Part shown: positions 1 through 8,045 of the stretch, piece by piece | Numbering within the stretch: the stretch's first letter is position 1 | How the letters are laid out: each line of letters starts with the position of its first letter | NCBI RefSeq assembly: GCF_012999535.1 | Contig: NZ_JABBWV010000002.1 | Location: 1-64,000 of the forward strand | Source of the DNA: Microbispora sp. H11081 | GTDB taxonomy: Bacteria; Actinomycetota; Actinomycetes; Streptosporangiales; Streptosporangiaceae | DNA: 64,000 nucleotides | Reading direction: 5' to 3' | Notes under the pieces: model-generated | What the model saw: only the letters and a program-made list of their open reading frames with translations | The model's database searches: none | What the model was told of the DNA's origin: nothing | Translations under genes and position numbers: made by a program

Positions 1-119
1 GTTACGGCGGTTATAGCGGTAGGGAAACACCCGGTTACTTTCCGAACCCGGAAGTTAAGCCTGCCAGCGCCGATGGTACTGCACCGGGGACGGTGTGGGA
101 GAGTAGGACGCCGCCGGAC
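1..119 (+). rRNA. rrf: 5S ribosomal RNA
   Basis: The sequence has the conserved actinobacterial 5S core: the CCGAACCCGGAAG loop B/C region near 41-54, GCGCCGATGGTACTGC near 68-83 and GGGAGAGTAGGACG near 97-110. The 5' strand CGGCGG (5-10) pairs with CCGCCG (111-116) to close the terminal helix. The window opens almost exactly on its 5' end, so 16S and 23S would lie just outside. The exact 3' end is uncertain by two or three bases. Confidence 0.94.
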
Positions 120-139
120 AATCTTTCGAATAACGTGGA

Positions 140-161
140 GGCCATCCCGGTTGGGGTGGCC
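140..161 (+). terminator. rrn operon terminator hairpin
   Basis: GGCCATCCC (140-148) pairs with GGGGTGGCC (153-161), with one G-U wobble, around a GGTT loop. It lies 20 bases after the 5S end, where an rrn terminator is expected. There is no strong U tract, which is usual for actinomycetes. Confidence 0.7.
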
Positions 162-483
162 TTCACGCGTTTACGGGGACTGTGGTGCTCCCCCAACCAC
201 CAGTCGAGGGGTGCCGGGCGGAGGTGAAAGCCCCCGCCGAGGCCCCGGTGGTGGCGATGGGGCGCTAGGCTGGATGGGCCGGGCCACCCACGGGTGGCCT
301 TCGTCGCATCGGACGAGAAACGAAGGCTGCGGGGGACGCGATCTCAGCGGACCCGCGGCGAAACAACGTGTCTTCCCTGCAACTCATCGGGTATGGGGTT
401 GAGCCCCAATAGTCAGGACATCGGGAAGACGGAGCCCTGCGGCCGGCGAACCGGACGCGGTGAGCAAGCAACAGAGGACAGAA
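162..483 (+). other. Non-coding stretch between 5S rRNA and the TPR gene
   Basis: No convincing gene. It holds a second tight hairpin, GGCCACCC (282-289) with GGGTGGCC (292-299), that may be a backup rrn terminator. Beyond that is a leader for the following gene. I see no tRNA and no confident promoter hexamers. Confidence 0.5.
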
Positions 484-3141
484 GTGAACAGAGAAGACGG
501 GCGCGACGGCGCGGGCCGTGGCGGAGACAACCGCGAAGAGCGTAGAGACCGGGGCGAGCGCCCCGGAGGATCCCGCGGCAACGGAGGAAGCGGCGGCTTC
601 GGCGGTCGCTATGGAGAGCGGCGAGAAGGCTTCCGCAGCGACCGTGGAGAGCGCGGCGACCGCCCGTTCCAGTCCGACAGGCGCGGCTCCCGCGACCAGG
701 GCGGTCCGTCCGGACGTGGGTTCGGTGCACGCGGCCGCGATGACAGGACGTCCGGCTCCCAGGGGGATCGTCCGAGGAGCGGCGGCTACGGTGACCGCGA
801 TGACCGTGGTCGGCGTCCCTTCGGTGGCGGGGATCGCGCGGGCGGCCGTACCGACGATCGCGGTGGCAACCGCGAACGCGACTGGGGCCGGAGCAACGAG
901 CGCGGCGGCGACAGGCCGCGTGGCGCCGGCGGCTTCGAAGGGCGGCGGGACCGCGTCTACCAGGACAGGGACGCCTCCCGGACCGATCGGCCGAGCCGCT
1001 CTTATGCCGACCGTGACGACTCCCGCGGCCGGGGAGGCTTCCGGGACCGCGACGACCGCGGCGGTCGGCCGTTCCGGTCGGACGATCGCGACAGCCGGCC
1101 GTACGGGGAGCGCCGTACGGATCGGCGCGAAGGCGGCGGGGGCGGAGATCGGCCCCAGCGGCAGGGCGGCGGCTTCGGCGGTCGTTACGGCTTCCGCGAG
1201 CGCGACGGCCGCGAGAACCGGGAAGGCGGAGCGAGCCGGGAGGGCCGCTCCTTCACTCCTCGGTACGAGCGCGACGACCGTGGGGGCTCCGGCAGTCGCC
1301 CGTCGCGACGTCCCGACCAGGAGCGCGGCTACGGCAGGGACGACAGGGGTGGCAGGGGCGGCGAGCGCCCGGACCGTCCCCGGCGTCCTTACGGAGACCG
1401 GGCTCCTTACGGAGATCGGGGTCCGGATCGAGGAGGGGATCGAGGCCAGGACAGGCGCCCGGACAGAGGCTTCGGAGGCGAGGAGCGGCCGCGGCGTCAG
1501 TTCGGCGACCGTGACGCCAGGGGCGGCGAGGACAGGCCGAGGCGCTCCTACGCCGACCGGCAGGGCGCGGGCGGCGGTGACCGCTACCGCGACCGGGACT
1601 CCTCGTTCCGCGACAGGCCGCGCGGCACGTCGGGGGACAGGCCCGGCGGCTCTTTCCGTGACCGCGACGACAGACCTTCGGGCGGCGACCGCCGCGACGA
1701 AGGCGCACGGACTTTGCGTGGGCGTGCGCCGGGTTCCGGTGACCGGCCGCGGCGCGATTCCGGCGGTGACCGTGGTGGCCGTCCTTTCGGCAGGGACCGT
1801 GACGAGTCCAGGTCCTACGGAGGCGATCGCGGTGCGCCGCGTCCGTTCAGCCGCGACGATCGGGGCGGCAGCAGGACCCGCTACGGCCGGCCGGACGAGC
1901 AGAGCAGGCCGAGGGCGCGCGAGGAGATTCCTCCGCTGGAGCCGGACATCTCGCCCGACGAGCTGGACCGGGAGGCGCGTGCGGAGCTCCGCTCGCTGCC
2001 GAACGACCTGGCGGACCTCGTGGCGAGCCACCTCGTGGCGGCCGCCCGTGCGCTGAGCGCGGAGGAGCCGGAAAGGGCGTACGAGCACGCCAAGGTGGCC
2101 CGCCGCTTCGCGGGCAGGATCGGCGTGGTCCGTGAGGCGACCGGCATCGCCGCCTACCACGCGGGCCAGTACGCCGAGGCGCTCGGCGACCTTCGCGCCG
2201 CCAGACGGATGACCGGCTCGGACGAGTTCCTGCCGATCATGGCGGACTGCGAGCGTGGTCTCGGGCGGCCCGAGCGGGCACTCGACCTCGTCCGGACGCG
2301 CGAGGCCGAACGGCTGGACCGCGCAGGGCGGATCGAGCTGGCCATCGTCGAGTCGGGAGCCCGTCGTGACCTCGGTCAGCACGATGCCGCTGTCATCACG
2401 CTCCAGCGGGTGCCCGAGCTGCGCGACCCTCAGCCCAGGCCATGGTCGGCACGGCTGGCTTTCGCGTACGCGGACGCCCTGGCCGACGCGGGCCACGAGG
2501 AGGCGGCGACCGACTGGTTCGCCCGCGCGATGGCGTTCGACGAGGACGGCGAGACCGACGCGGCCGATCGATACGCCGAGCTGACCGGCGGGCTCATCGA
2601 GGACCTCGAGGAGGACGACGACGAGTTCGGCATCGAGGGCGGCGACATCCTCGACGACCTTCCCGAGGACGACGCTATCCGGGAGAAGGTCCAGGCCGAG
2701 GCGGACGAGACCGTCCTCCCCGAGGCTGAGGCGTCCTCCGGCGAGGTCGTCCAGGGCAGCGAGCCCGCGGAAGTCGGCCTGGCGGCGGATGGCCCGGCAG
2801 AGGACGGTGCGGTGGAGGACGGCCCGGTGGAGGATGGTGCGGTGGAGGACGGCCCGGTGGAGGATGGTGCTGTGGCGGCGAGTGAACCCACCGCCGACGG
2901 CGTGAGCGCTGAGGCCGCGGACGACGACGGCCCGGCGGCCGGCGAGGCGCCCGTGCCCGCGACGTCCCCGGTCGTTGAGGCGGCCAATCAGGCCACTGAG
3001 GCGCCTGGTGCGGAGGCCCCCAGCCAGGCTTCGGTGAAGGAGAGCGCGCCGTCCTTCGGCCCCGCGTTCATCGAGCCGAACTTCGGCGACGTGCTCGACG
3101 ACCCGGAGGAGCCCGAGGATCGGGTGAAGCACCAGTCCTGA
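484..3141 (+). CDS. TPR protein with very long Arg/Asp/Gly-rich disordered N-terminal arm
   Basis: About 885 aa. Residues 1 to about 475 are almost entirely R, D, G, E, S, P, F and Y, with recurring short units such as DRGGRPF and RDRDDRG, so this arm is intrinsically disordered and resembles eukaryotic RGG/DRYG RNA-binding regions. From about 490 a folded helical part carries TPR-like repeats (motifs such as GQYAEALGDLRAARR and GHEEAATDWFARAMAF). The tail is strongly acidic and includes a duplicated 30-bp unit. GTG 484 has AGAGGA five bases upstream; the in-frame GTG 460 has no Shine-Dalgarno. It is the first gene after the rrn operon, and a TPR gene also precedes HAD and tlyA in mycobacteria. 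Function is not established. RNA or ribosome binding is inference from composition and position only. Confidence 0.85.
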   Translation: MNREDGRDGAGRGGDNREERRDRGERPGGSRGNGGSGGFGGRYGERREGFRSDRGERGDRPFQSDRRGSRDQGGPSGRGFGARGRDDRTSGSQGDRPRSGGYGDRDDRGRRPFGGGDRAGGRTDDRGGNRERDWGRSNERGGDRPRGAGGFEGRRDRVYQDRDASRTDRPSRSYADRDDSRGRGGFRDRDDRGGRPFRSDDRDSRPYGERRTDRREGGGGGDRPQRQGGGFGGRYGFRERDGRENREGGASREGRSFTPRYERDDRGGSGSRPSRRPDQERGYGRDDRGGRGGERPDRPRRPYGDRAPYGDRGPDRGGDRGQDRRPDRGFGGEERPRRQFGDRDARGGEDRPRRSYADRQGAGGGDRYRDRDSSFRDRPRGTSGDRPGGSFRDRDDRPSGGDRRDEGARTLRGRAPGSGDRPRRDSGGDRGGRPFGRDRDESRSYGGDRGAPRPFSRDDRGGSRTRYGRPDEQSRPRAREEIPPLEPDISPDELDREARAELRSLPNDLADLVASHLVAAARALSAEEPERAYEHAKVARRFAGRIGVVREATGIAAYHAGQYAEALGDLRAARRMTGSDEFLPIMADCERGLGRPERALDLVRTREAERLDRAGRIELAIVESGARRDLGQHDAAVITLQRVPELRDPQPRPWSARLAFAYADALADAGHEEAATDWFARAMAFDEDGETDAADRYAELTGGLIEDLEEDDDEFGIEGGDILDDLPEDDAIREKVQAEADETVLPEAEASSGEVVQGSEPAEVGLAADGPAEDGAVEDGPVEDGAVEDGPVEDGAVAASEPTADGVSAEAADDDGPAAGEAPVPATSPVVEAANQATEAPGAEAPSQASVKESAPSFGPAFIEPNFGDVLDDPEEPEDRVKHQS
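2806..2865 (+). repeat. Two perfect 30-bp tandem copies inside the TPR gene
   Basis: The unit encodes GAVEDGPVED and is present twice exactly (2806-2835, 2836-2865) with partial copies on both sides. It is in frame and lies in the acidic C-terminal tail, so copy-number change would lengthen the tail without a frameshift. Confidence 0.85.
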
Positions 3142-3148
3142 GGTGTTG

Positions 3149-3178
3149 GAACGGGCGTCGCCGTGGCGGCGCCCGTTC
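3149..3178. terminator. Convergent terminator hairpin
   Basis: GAACGGGCGTCGCC and GGCGGCGCCCGTTC form a 14-bp stem (one wobble) around GT, followed by TGTTTTG. It lies between two convergent genes ending at 3141 and 3222 and can serve both. Confidence 0.85.
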
Positions 3179-3221
3179 TGTTTTGCCCTTGGAGAAAGGC
3201 CCGGCCCCGGAGGTCCGGAGG

Positions 3222-4148
3222 TCAGCGGGGAGTCCGGTCCAGCCAGTGCATGATCCCCGCGACGTTCGACGGCGCACCGCTCAGCAGCTCGAACTGCTCG
3301 GCGGTGGCGGCGTCGGCGCGCAGCGCGGCGTACCGCTCCTGTGTGCGGTCGCGCACCATCGCGACGGCGTGGTCGAGGTCGAGGCCCTCGGCGCGGGCCC
3401 GCCTGGTGAGGTCGACCCAGAGCCGGAGCTCTTCGGCGGACCGTTCGAGCGTCGTGGGCACGTCGTCCACGGGCCCGTAGTGGCTGAAGAGCAGCCGCTG
3501 CGGGGCCAGGGCCGTGAACAGCGCGATCGAGTCGAGAGCGACGTCGAGGTCGAAGTCCGGCGGCGGCGTGGCGGGCCGGAGATCTCCGGTCTCGGGCAGG
3601 TACACGCCGGCGGCGTCGCCCACGTAGAGGTCTCCTGTGAGCGAGTCCAGCAGGCCCACGTGGTGTTTGGCGTGACCGGGGGAGTAGTGGCTCGCCAGGG
3701 TGCGGCCGTTGCCCAGGTCGATCGTCCCGGTGTCGCCCAGGGCCCGGATGCGGGCCGCGTCGGTGGGTGCGAGAGTGCCGAACAGCACGTCGAGCTTGTC
3801 GCCCCAGACCATCTTGGCGCTCGCCATGAGCCGGGACGGGTCGGCGAGATGGCGGGCGCCCTTCTCGTGAACGACGATCTCCGCGGACGGATAGTAGTTC
3901 GCGATGTCTCCAACACCGCCTGCGTGATCGAGATGGATGTGGGTGACGACGACGGTCGCGAGATCGTCCGGTCCCACTCCGAGAGACGACAGGGCGTCCC
4001 TGACCACGGGAGCCGAGGTCGAGGTGCCCGTCTCTACCAGGCACGGACGGTCGCCGAGGATCAGGTAGCCCGCGGTGATGCCGGAATAGCCCGCCATCCG
4101 GGTGTCGATCTCGTAGACGTCGCCGCCGAGTGGAGTCACGTTGTCCAC
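3222..4148 (-). CDS. MBL-fold metallo-hydrolase
   Basis: 308 aa, metallo-beta-lactamase superfamily, glyoxalase II-like. The zinc motif THIHLDH lies at residues 69-75. Further metal ligands are likely the His in YSPGHAKHH, the Asp in YVGDAAG and the His in FSHYGP. There is no signal peptide, so it is cytosolic, probably a thioester or lactone hydrolase. Substrate cannot be read from sequence. GTG at 4148 is chosen because AGGAG (4158-4154) is five bases away; longer reading frames upstream lack one. It diverges from the SSB-like gene and converges on the TPR gene. Confidence 0.86.
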   Translation of the reverse strand: MDNVTPLGGDVYEIDTRMAGYSGITAGYLILGDRPCLVETGTSTSAPVVRDALSSLGVGPDDLATVVVTHIHLDHAGGVGDIANYYPSAEIVVHEKGARHLADPSRLMASAKMVWGDKLDVLFGTLAPTDAARIRALGDTGTIDLGNGRTLASHYSPGHAKHHVGLLDSLTGDLYVGDAAGVYLPETGDLRPATPPPDFDLDVALDSIALFTALAPQRLLFSHYGPVDDVPTTLERSAEELRLWVDLTRRARAEGLDLDHAVAMVRDRTQERYAALRADAATAEQFELLSGAPSNVAGIMHWLDRTPR

Positions 4149-4250
4149 AGCCACTCCTGTAACTAGAACCGGTATCCACAGAATGGCATTCAGGGAGTCG
4201 CCGGCCCAACCTGGTCGCGCACAGTGGTCTTCGTGCGGAGAGGAGATCAC

Positions 4251-4835
4251 ATGCACCGCAACGAGGTGACGCTGGCCGGTCGGCTGTCCATGGAGCCGGC
4301 GCACCGGGAACTGCCGAGCGGAGCCCTGCTCACACAGTGGCGCCTCGCGGTCCGCAGGCCGGGAGGCCGTCCGGGTTTCCAGCGGTCCGACGCGATCGAG
4401 TGCGCGACGTTCGACGACGGGGTGCGCGACATGCTGGCCGAGTGGCGGCTCGATGATCTGGTCGAGGTGGAAGGGGCGCTGCGCCGCCGGTGGTGGCGCG
4501 GCGGCAGCCGCTACGAGGTCGAGGTACGCAGGGCGGTTCGCGTCGAACCGGCCGCCGTGCCCGCAGGAAGGCGGCGCGGCAGGGCGCACCGTACGGATGA
4601 CGCCGCCTCCGGGGACGACTCCGCCATCGGGGACGACTCCGCTAAGACCGCTCACGCCGGGCATGCCGCGGCTGCGCTCCCCGAGACCGGGCCGGTCGAG
4701 GTGCTTGAGGTCCCTGACACCCGGGAGGCTTCCGCGAGCGACGAAGCCGGCGCCGCGTCCCGCGATCAGGACGTCGCCGGCTCGCCGGAGGCCGCCGGTG
4801 AGACGGCAGTCAGTCGGTGGCGAAGGTCCGCATGA
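4251..4835 (+). CDS. Single-stranded DNA-binding protein-like OB-fold protein
   Basis: 194 aa. Residues 1 to about 105 match the SSB OB fold: it opens MHRNEVTLAGRLS, then a WRLAVRRP strand, an ECATF strand, and DLVEVEGALRRRWW. The rest is a charged, Ala-rich disordered tail. The acidic DDDIPF-like tip by which housekeeping SSBs recruit partners is missing; the protein ends in basic residues. It is thus probably a secondary SSB paralogue rather than the replication SSB. ATG 4251 has GAGGAG six bases upstream. Its last 26 bases overlap the 3' end of the convergent DUF1015 gene. Confidence 0.8.
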   Translation: MHRNEVTLAGRLSMEPAHRELPSGALLTQWRLAVRRPGGRPGFQRSDAIECATFDDGVRDMLAEWRLDDLVEVEGALRRRWWRGGSRYEVEVRRAVRVEPAAVPAGRRRGRAHRTDDAASGDDSAIGDDSAKTAHAGHAAAALPETGPVEVLEVPDTREASASDEAGAASRDQDVAGSPEAAGETAVSRWRRSA

Positions 4836-6036
4836 CCAGACCGGTCCTGGGCTTGGGGCCGAACGAGGTCGACTTGCGCGGCACCCGCTCACCCTGCGCC
4901 GCGACCGCGAGGACGTCCTCCGTGGACAGCGGGTTCAGCAGCACCGCTGTTCCACCCAGCCGCCGCGCCCTTTCCACGGCGGCGAGCGCGTCGTGGTGCA
5001 CGACCATCACCGACTGCTCGCTGTCGACGATTCCCCACACCCTGGGTAGGAGGAACGCCGTGAGAATCGAGGTGTCCAGCGTTCGCCACCGCGCGGACCA
5101 TCCGGACGGCATGGCGTGTTCGACCTGGAGCGGGTCCGGGTCCGTCAGCAGGTGCGCGGGGCCGTCGCCGGCGAGCACGAAGGCGGGGCCCGCTGCCGTG
5201 GCGAGGCCCTCGAGCGCCTCCTCGATCAGGGCGAACTCGTGCACCTGCCAGGCACCCTTGGCCCTGGCGGCGGCCTCCTGCAGGGGCAGCCCGGGGATGA
5301 CCCGGTGGATGGCCTTGAGGTCGGGCGGGTAGACCGTCGAATCCACCAGGTACGCCAGGCCGTAGTCCCAGGGGCCGGGGCCGACGTGGTCCTTCTGCAG
5401 CGCCTCGTAGGTGGCGTAACGGTGGTGGCCGTCGGCGATGAGCGCCTGGCGATCACGCAGGTCCTCCGCCACGGCGTCGATCTCGTGGGGATCGGTCACC
5501 GCCCAGAGCCGGTGGTGCACGCCCTCACGGGTCCGGACGTCCATCAGGGGGAATCGTTGCGTCGCCACGTCGTCGACGAGCCGGGAGGCGGTGCCGCCGC
5601 CTTCGTACACCAGGAAGATCGGCTCGAAGTTGGCCTGGGTGGCCCGCATCAACGCGAGCCGGTCGGCGACGGGCTCCGGCAGCACGTTCTCGTGCGGAAG
5701 GATCGAGGACGACCCGATTCCCACGCCGCCGATCAGGCCCCGCTGCAGGAAACCGACCCCGCTCTGCTCGTACACGTAGAGGCCGGGCAGGGAGTCGACC
5801 GCGAGCACTCCCTCGGCGAGCCACTCGCTCAGCGCGGCGCTCGCCTCGCCGTAGTGGCTGACCCCGGGAAGGATCAGGCGCGCCACGTTGTTCGGATGAC
5901 GACTGAGCAATTCCCGCAGTTCCTCAGGGGAGATGAGGTCGTACGGCGGGGAGGTGACAGCGGCCATGTTGTCCACCGCGTAACGGACGCCGTGGAACGG
6001 ACGTAGCACCAGTCCCGCCCGTTCAGAACTCTCCAT
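4810..6036 (-). CDS. DUF1015 family protein
   Basis: About 408 aa, the usual size for DUF1015. The N-terminal signature LVLRPFHGVRYAVDN and SPPYDLISPEE is typical, as are a central IADGHHRYATYEAL motif and PHENVLPEPVADRL. The HHR motif suggests a catalytic or metal site, but no activity is known for the family. No membrane segment is seen. ATG 6036 is chosen; an in-frame ATG at 6045 is possible and neither has a strong ribosome binding site. It is divergent from the small TPR gene and overlaps the SSB-like gene tail to tail. Confidence 0.85.
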   Translation of the reverse strand: MESSERAGLVLRPFHGVRYAVDNMAAVTSPPYDLISPEELRELLSRHPNNVARLILPGVSHYGEASAALSEWLAEGVLAVDSLPGLYVYEQSGVGFLQRGLIGGVGIGSSSILPHENVLPEPVADRLALMRATQANFEPIFLVYEGGGTASRLVDDVATQRFPLMDVRTREGVHHRLWAVTDPHEIDAVAEDLRDRQALIADGHHRYATYEALQKDHVGPGPWDYGLAYLVDSTVYPPDLKAIHRVIPGLPLQEAAARAKGAWQVHEFALIEEALEGLATAAGPAFVLAGDGPAHLLTDPDPLQVEHAMPSGWSARWRTLDTSILTAFLLPRVWGIVDSEQSVMVVHHDALAAVERARRLGGTAVLLNPLSTEDVLAVAAQGERVPRKSTSFGPKPRTGLVMRTFATD

Positions 6037-6123
6037 ACCGGGCATGTTGCCATAAGTGCCCGGAATCCCCGACGCTGCGGTGCTCGGTTGCTTGCGAAAT
6101 CGGAGTGCAGGAGGGCTTACCCG

Positions 6124-6555
6124 ATGATCGAAGGTCGAAACGAGGCCTCTGCTTCTTCCAATGATCCGGGCGGCACGCCCACCGGTGGCGTCTACGAGTG
6201 GTTCCAGCGCGGCATGAGACTTCTCGAAGAGGGCAGCCCGGCCGCGGCCGCGGCGATTCTGGAGCACGCCGCACGGGCCGAGCCCGACTCTCGGAGCATT
6301 CGCGAGGGGCTCGCCCGTGCCCAGTTCAACTCCAAGCGGTACGACGAGGCGGCGGGCAGTTTCCGCTGGATCGTCGACGCCAATCCCGCCGAGGACTACG
6401 CCTACTTCGGTCTTGGCCTGTCGCTGTGGCGCAGCGGAGACCTCGAAGGAGCGCAGGAACCCCTCGCGGTGGCCGTGGCGATGCGCCCCGACCTCCGTCA
6501 CTACGTGTCCGCGCTGAAGCAGGTGCGGGCCACGCTACGGGCGAGGCGTGCGTGA
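6124..6555 (+). CDS. Small tetratricopeptide-repeat protein
   Basis: 143 aa. Three helical TPR units can be followed: YEWFQRGMRLLEEG, RAQFNSKRYDEAAGSFRWIV and YFGLGLSLWRSGDLEGA. There is no signal peptide or membrane segment, so it is a cytosolic protein-interaction module. ATG 6124 follows AGGAGGG (6109-6115) by eight bases; the upstream TTG at 6088 has nothing comparable. It is probably transcribed with the HAD phosphatase 21 bases downstream. The partner is unknown. Confidence 0.82.
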   Translation: MIEGRNEASASSNDPGGTPTGGVYEWFQRGMRLLEEGSPAAAAAILEHAARAEPDSRSIREGLARAQFNSKRYDEAAGSFRWIVDANPAEDYAYFGLGLSLWRSGDLEGAQEPLAVAVAMRPDLRHYVSALKQVRATLRARRA

Positions 6556-6575
6556 CCGTAGGCGATACTTCCGCC

Positions 6576-7580
6576 ATGTCAGAAAACACCGGCGCTCTCG
6601 TGGACGCCTACGACACGTTGCTGCTCGACCTCGACGGTGTCGTCTATCTCGGGAAACAGGCGGTCCCCGGTGCGCCGGAGGCGCTGGTGAAGGCCCGGGA
6701 CCTGGGTGTGCGGCTCGCGTACGTGACGAACAACGCGTCCCGCACACCGGGGGCGATCGCCCAGCACCTCAGCCAGTTGGGCGTTCCCGCCGCTCCGGCG
6801 GATGTGGTCACATCCGCCCAGGCGGCGGCCCGGCTGGTCGCGGAGCGCGTGCCGGCGGGCTCCGCGGTCCTGGTGGTGGGCGGCATGGGCCTGCGGATGG
6901 CGTTGCGCGAGCACGGCCTGCGTCCTGTCACGACGGCCATGGACGATCCCGCCGCCGTGGTGCAGGGCATCGCCGAGAACCTGTCCTATGGGCTGCTGTC
7001 CGAAGGCGCGCTCGCCGTGCGCCGGGGAGCGTGGTTCGTCGCGGCCAACGGTGACACGACCATGCCGACGGGCCGGGGCGAACAGCCAGGAAACGGGGCG
7101 ATGAGCCGCGTGATCGCCACCGCCGCGGGAGTCGAACCCGTCGTCGCGGGCAAACCGGAGCCGCCGCTGCACCGCGAGTCGATGATCCGGACCCGCGCCG
7201 AGCGGCCACTGATCGTGGGCGACCGGCTCGACACCGACATCGAGGGCGCCACCCGGGCCGGTGTCGACAGCCTGCTCGTGCTGACCGGCGTCGCCGGACC
7301 TCTCGACGTGCTCACCGCCGCGCCCCGGCACCGGCCCACCCACATAGCCGCCGACCTGTCCGGCCTGCACGCGCCCGTGGTCCCCGTACGGCCGGGCCTG
7401 GGCGGCTGGACCTGCGGCGGCTGGACGGCCGCGTGGCAGGACGGGAAGCTCGTGCTCACCGGGGAAGGCGACCCGGTCGATGGGCTGCGCGCGGCGTGCG
7501 CCGCCACCTGGGAGGCCGCGGGGGACGGCCAGGCGGACGAGGACGCGGTCAAGGCCGCGCCGGCATCGCTCGGCCTCTGA
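6576..7580 (+). CDS. HAD-superfamily phosphatase, NagD/PGP-like
   Basis: 334 aa. HAD motif I is DLDGVVYLG (nucleophile Asp18), motif II YVTNNASRTP, and motifs III/IV lie in AGKPEPPLH and VGDRLDTDIEGATRAG. This is the NagD / 4-nitrophenylphosphatase subfamily, which dephosphorylates small sugar or nucleotide phosphates or damaged glycolytic by-products. An alternative GTG at 6552 would make a 4-nt overlap with the TPR gene. The gene occupies the same place relative to tlyA as the HAD gene of mycobacteria. A 16-bp tandem repeat runs through its stop codon. Confidence 0.88.
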   Translation: MSENTGALVDAYDTLLLDLDGVVYLGKQAVPGAPEALVKARDLGVRLAYVTNNASRTPGAIAQHLSQLGVPAAPADVVTSAQAAARLVAERVPAGSAVLVVGGMGLRMALREHGLRPVTTAMDDPAAVVQGIAENLSYGLLSEGALAVRRGAWFVAANGDTTMPTGRGEQPGNGAMSRVIATAAGVEPVVAGKPEPPLHRESMIRTRAERPLIVGDRLDTDIEGATRAGVDSLLVLTGVAGPLDVLTAAPRHRPTHIAADLSGLHAPVVPVRPGLGGWTCGGWTAAWQDGKLVLTGEGDPVDGLRAACAATWEAAGDGQADEDAVKAAPASLGL

Positions 7581-7612
7581 GTCGCTCGGCCTCTGAGTCG
7601 CTCGGCCTCTGA
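7566..7612 (+). repeat. Three tandem 16-bp repeats spanning the HAD stop codon
   Basis: The unit TCGCTCGGCCTCTGAG is present at 7566-7581 and 7582-7597, and at 7598-7612 lacking its last base. Each copy contains the TGA stop. Because 16 is not a multiple of three, each copy sits in a different frame, so the array supplies stops in all three frames. Confidence 0.9.
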
Positions 7613-7623
7613 CGGGTGTCCAG

Positions 7624-7649
7624 GCCGGCGGCCGTGCCCGGCCGCCGGC
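7624..7649. terminator. Strong hairpin between convergent genes
   Basis: GCCGGCGGCCG (7624-7634) and CGGCCGCCGGC (7639-7649) form a perfect 11-bp stem around TGCC. It lies between the ends of the HAD gene and the SCP2 gene and is probably bidirectional. Confidence 0.75.
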
Positions 7650-7697
7650 ACGGGACGCGCGGTCCGAGCCCCGCTCGGCCGGGAAGCAGGGGAGGGG

Positions 7698-8045
7698 TCA
7701 GAGGAGTTTGCGCAGGCGCAGCAGGTCGCCGAGGCTGGCGTCGATCTTGACCCGGCCGCTCAGCAGCGCGCGGCCCATGTCGAGTTCGCCGTTCACCATC
7801 GAGACCAGGTCCTCGCTCCCGAGCGTCAGCTTGACCTCGGCGGGCCGCCCGTCCTCCGGGGGCACCTCTTTGAAGGGGTCGAGACCGTCCTGGTGGACGC
7901 GGCCGTAGAACGTCACGCCGAGATCGGAGATCCGGCAGGCGAGCCGGCGTTCGACCACGTGCTTGGCACGGTCTTTCTCGCTGATCTCGTCGAACTGCTC
8001 GACGAGCTTGTCCAGCGCCGCCCGGCATTCCTCGACGGTCGCCAT
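7698..8045 (-). CDS. SCP2 sterol-transfer family protein
   Basis: 115 aa, a single SCP2-like lipid-binding domain, seen in the alternating strands around RISDLGVTFYGRVHQDG, the VKLTLGSEDLVSMVNGELD block, and the LLSGRVKIDASLGDLLRLRKLL ending that is typical of the family. Such proteins bind hydrophobic ligands in a small pocket. The ligand here is unknown. ATG 8045 has a purine-rich GAGAGAGAGG ribosome binding site. It is transcribed alone, divergent from the tlyA-recN operon. Confidence 0.82.
   Translation of the reverse strand: MATVEECRAALDKLVEQFDEISEKDRAKHVVERRLACRISDLGVTFYGRVHQDGLDPFKEVPPEDGRPAEVKLTLGSEDLVSMVNGELDMGRALLSGRVKIDASLGDLLRLRKLL

Noticed and set aside
265-4209. 1314-codon minus-strand frame opposite the TPR gene
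   Set aside because: It is the antisense of the repetitive Arg/Asp/Gly-rich gene and runs into the real MBL gene region in another frame. Its translation is Arg/Pro/Val low complexity with no domain.
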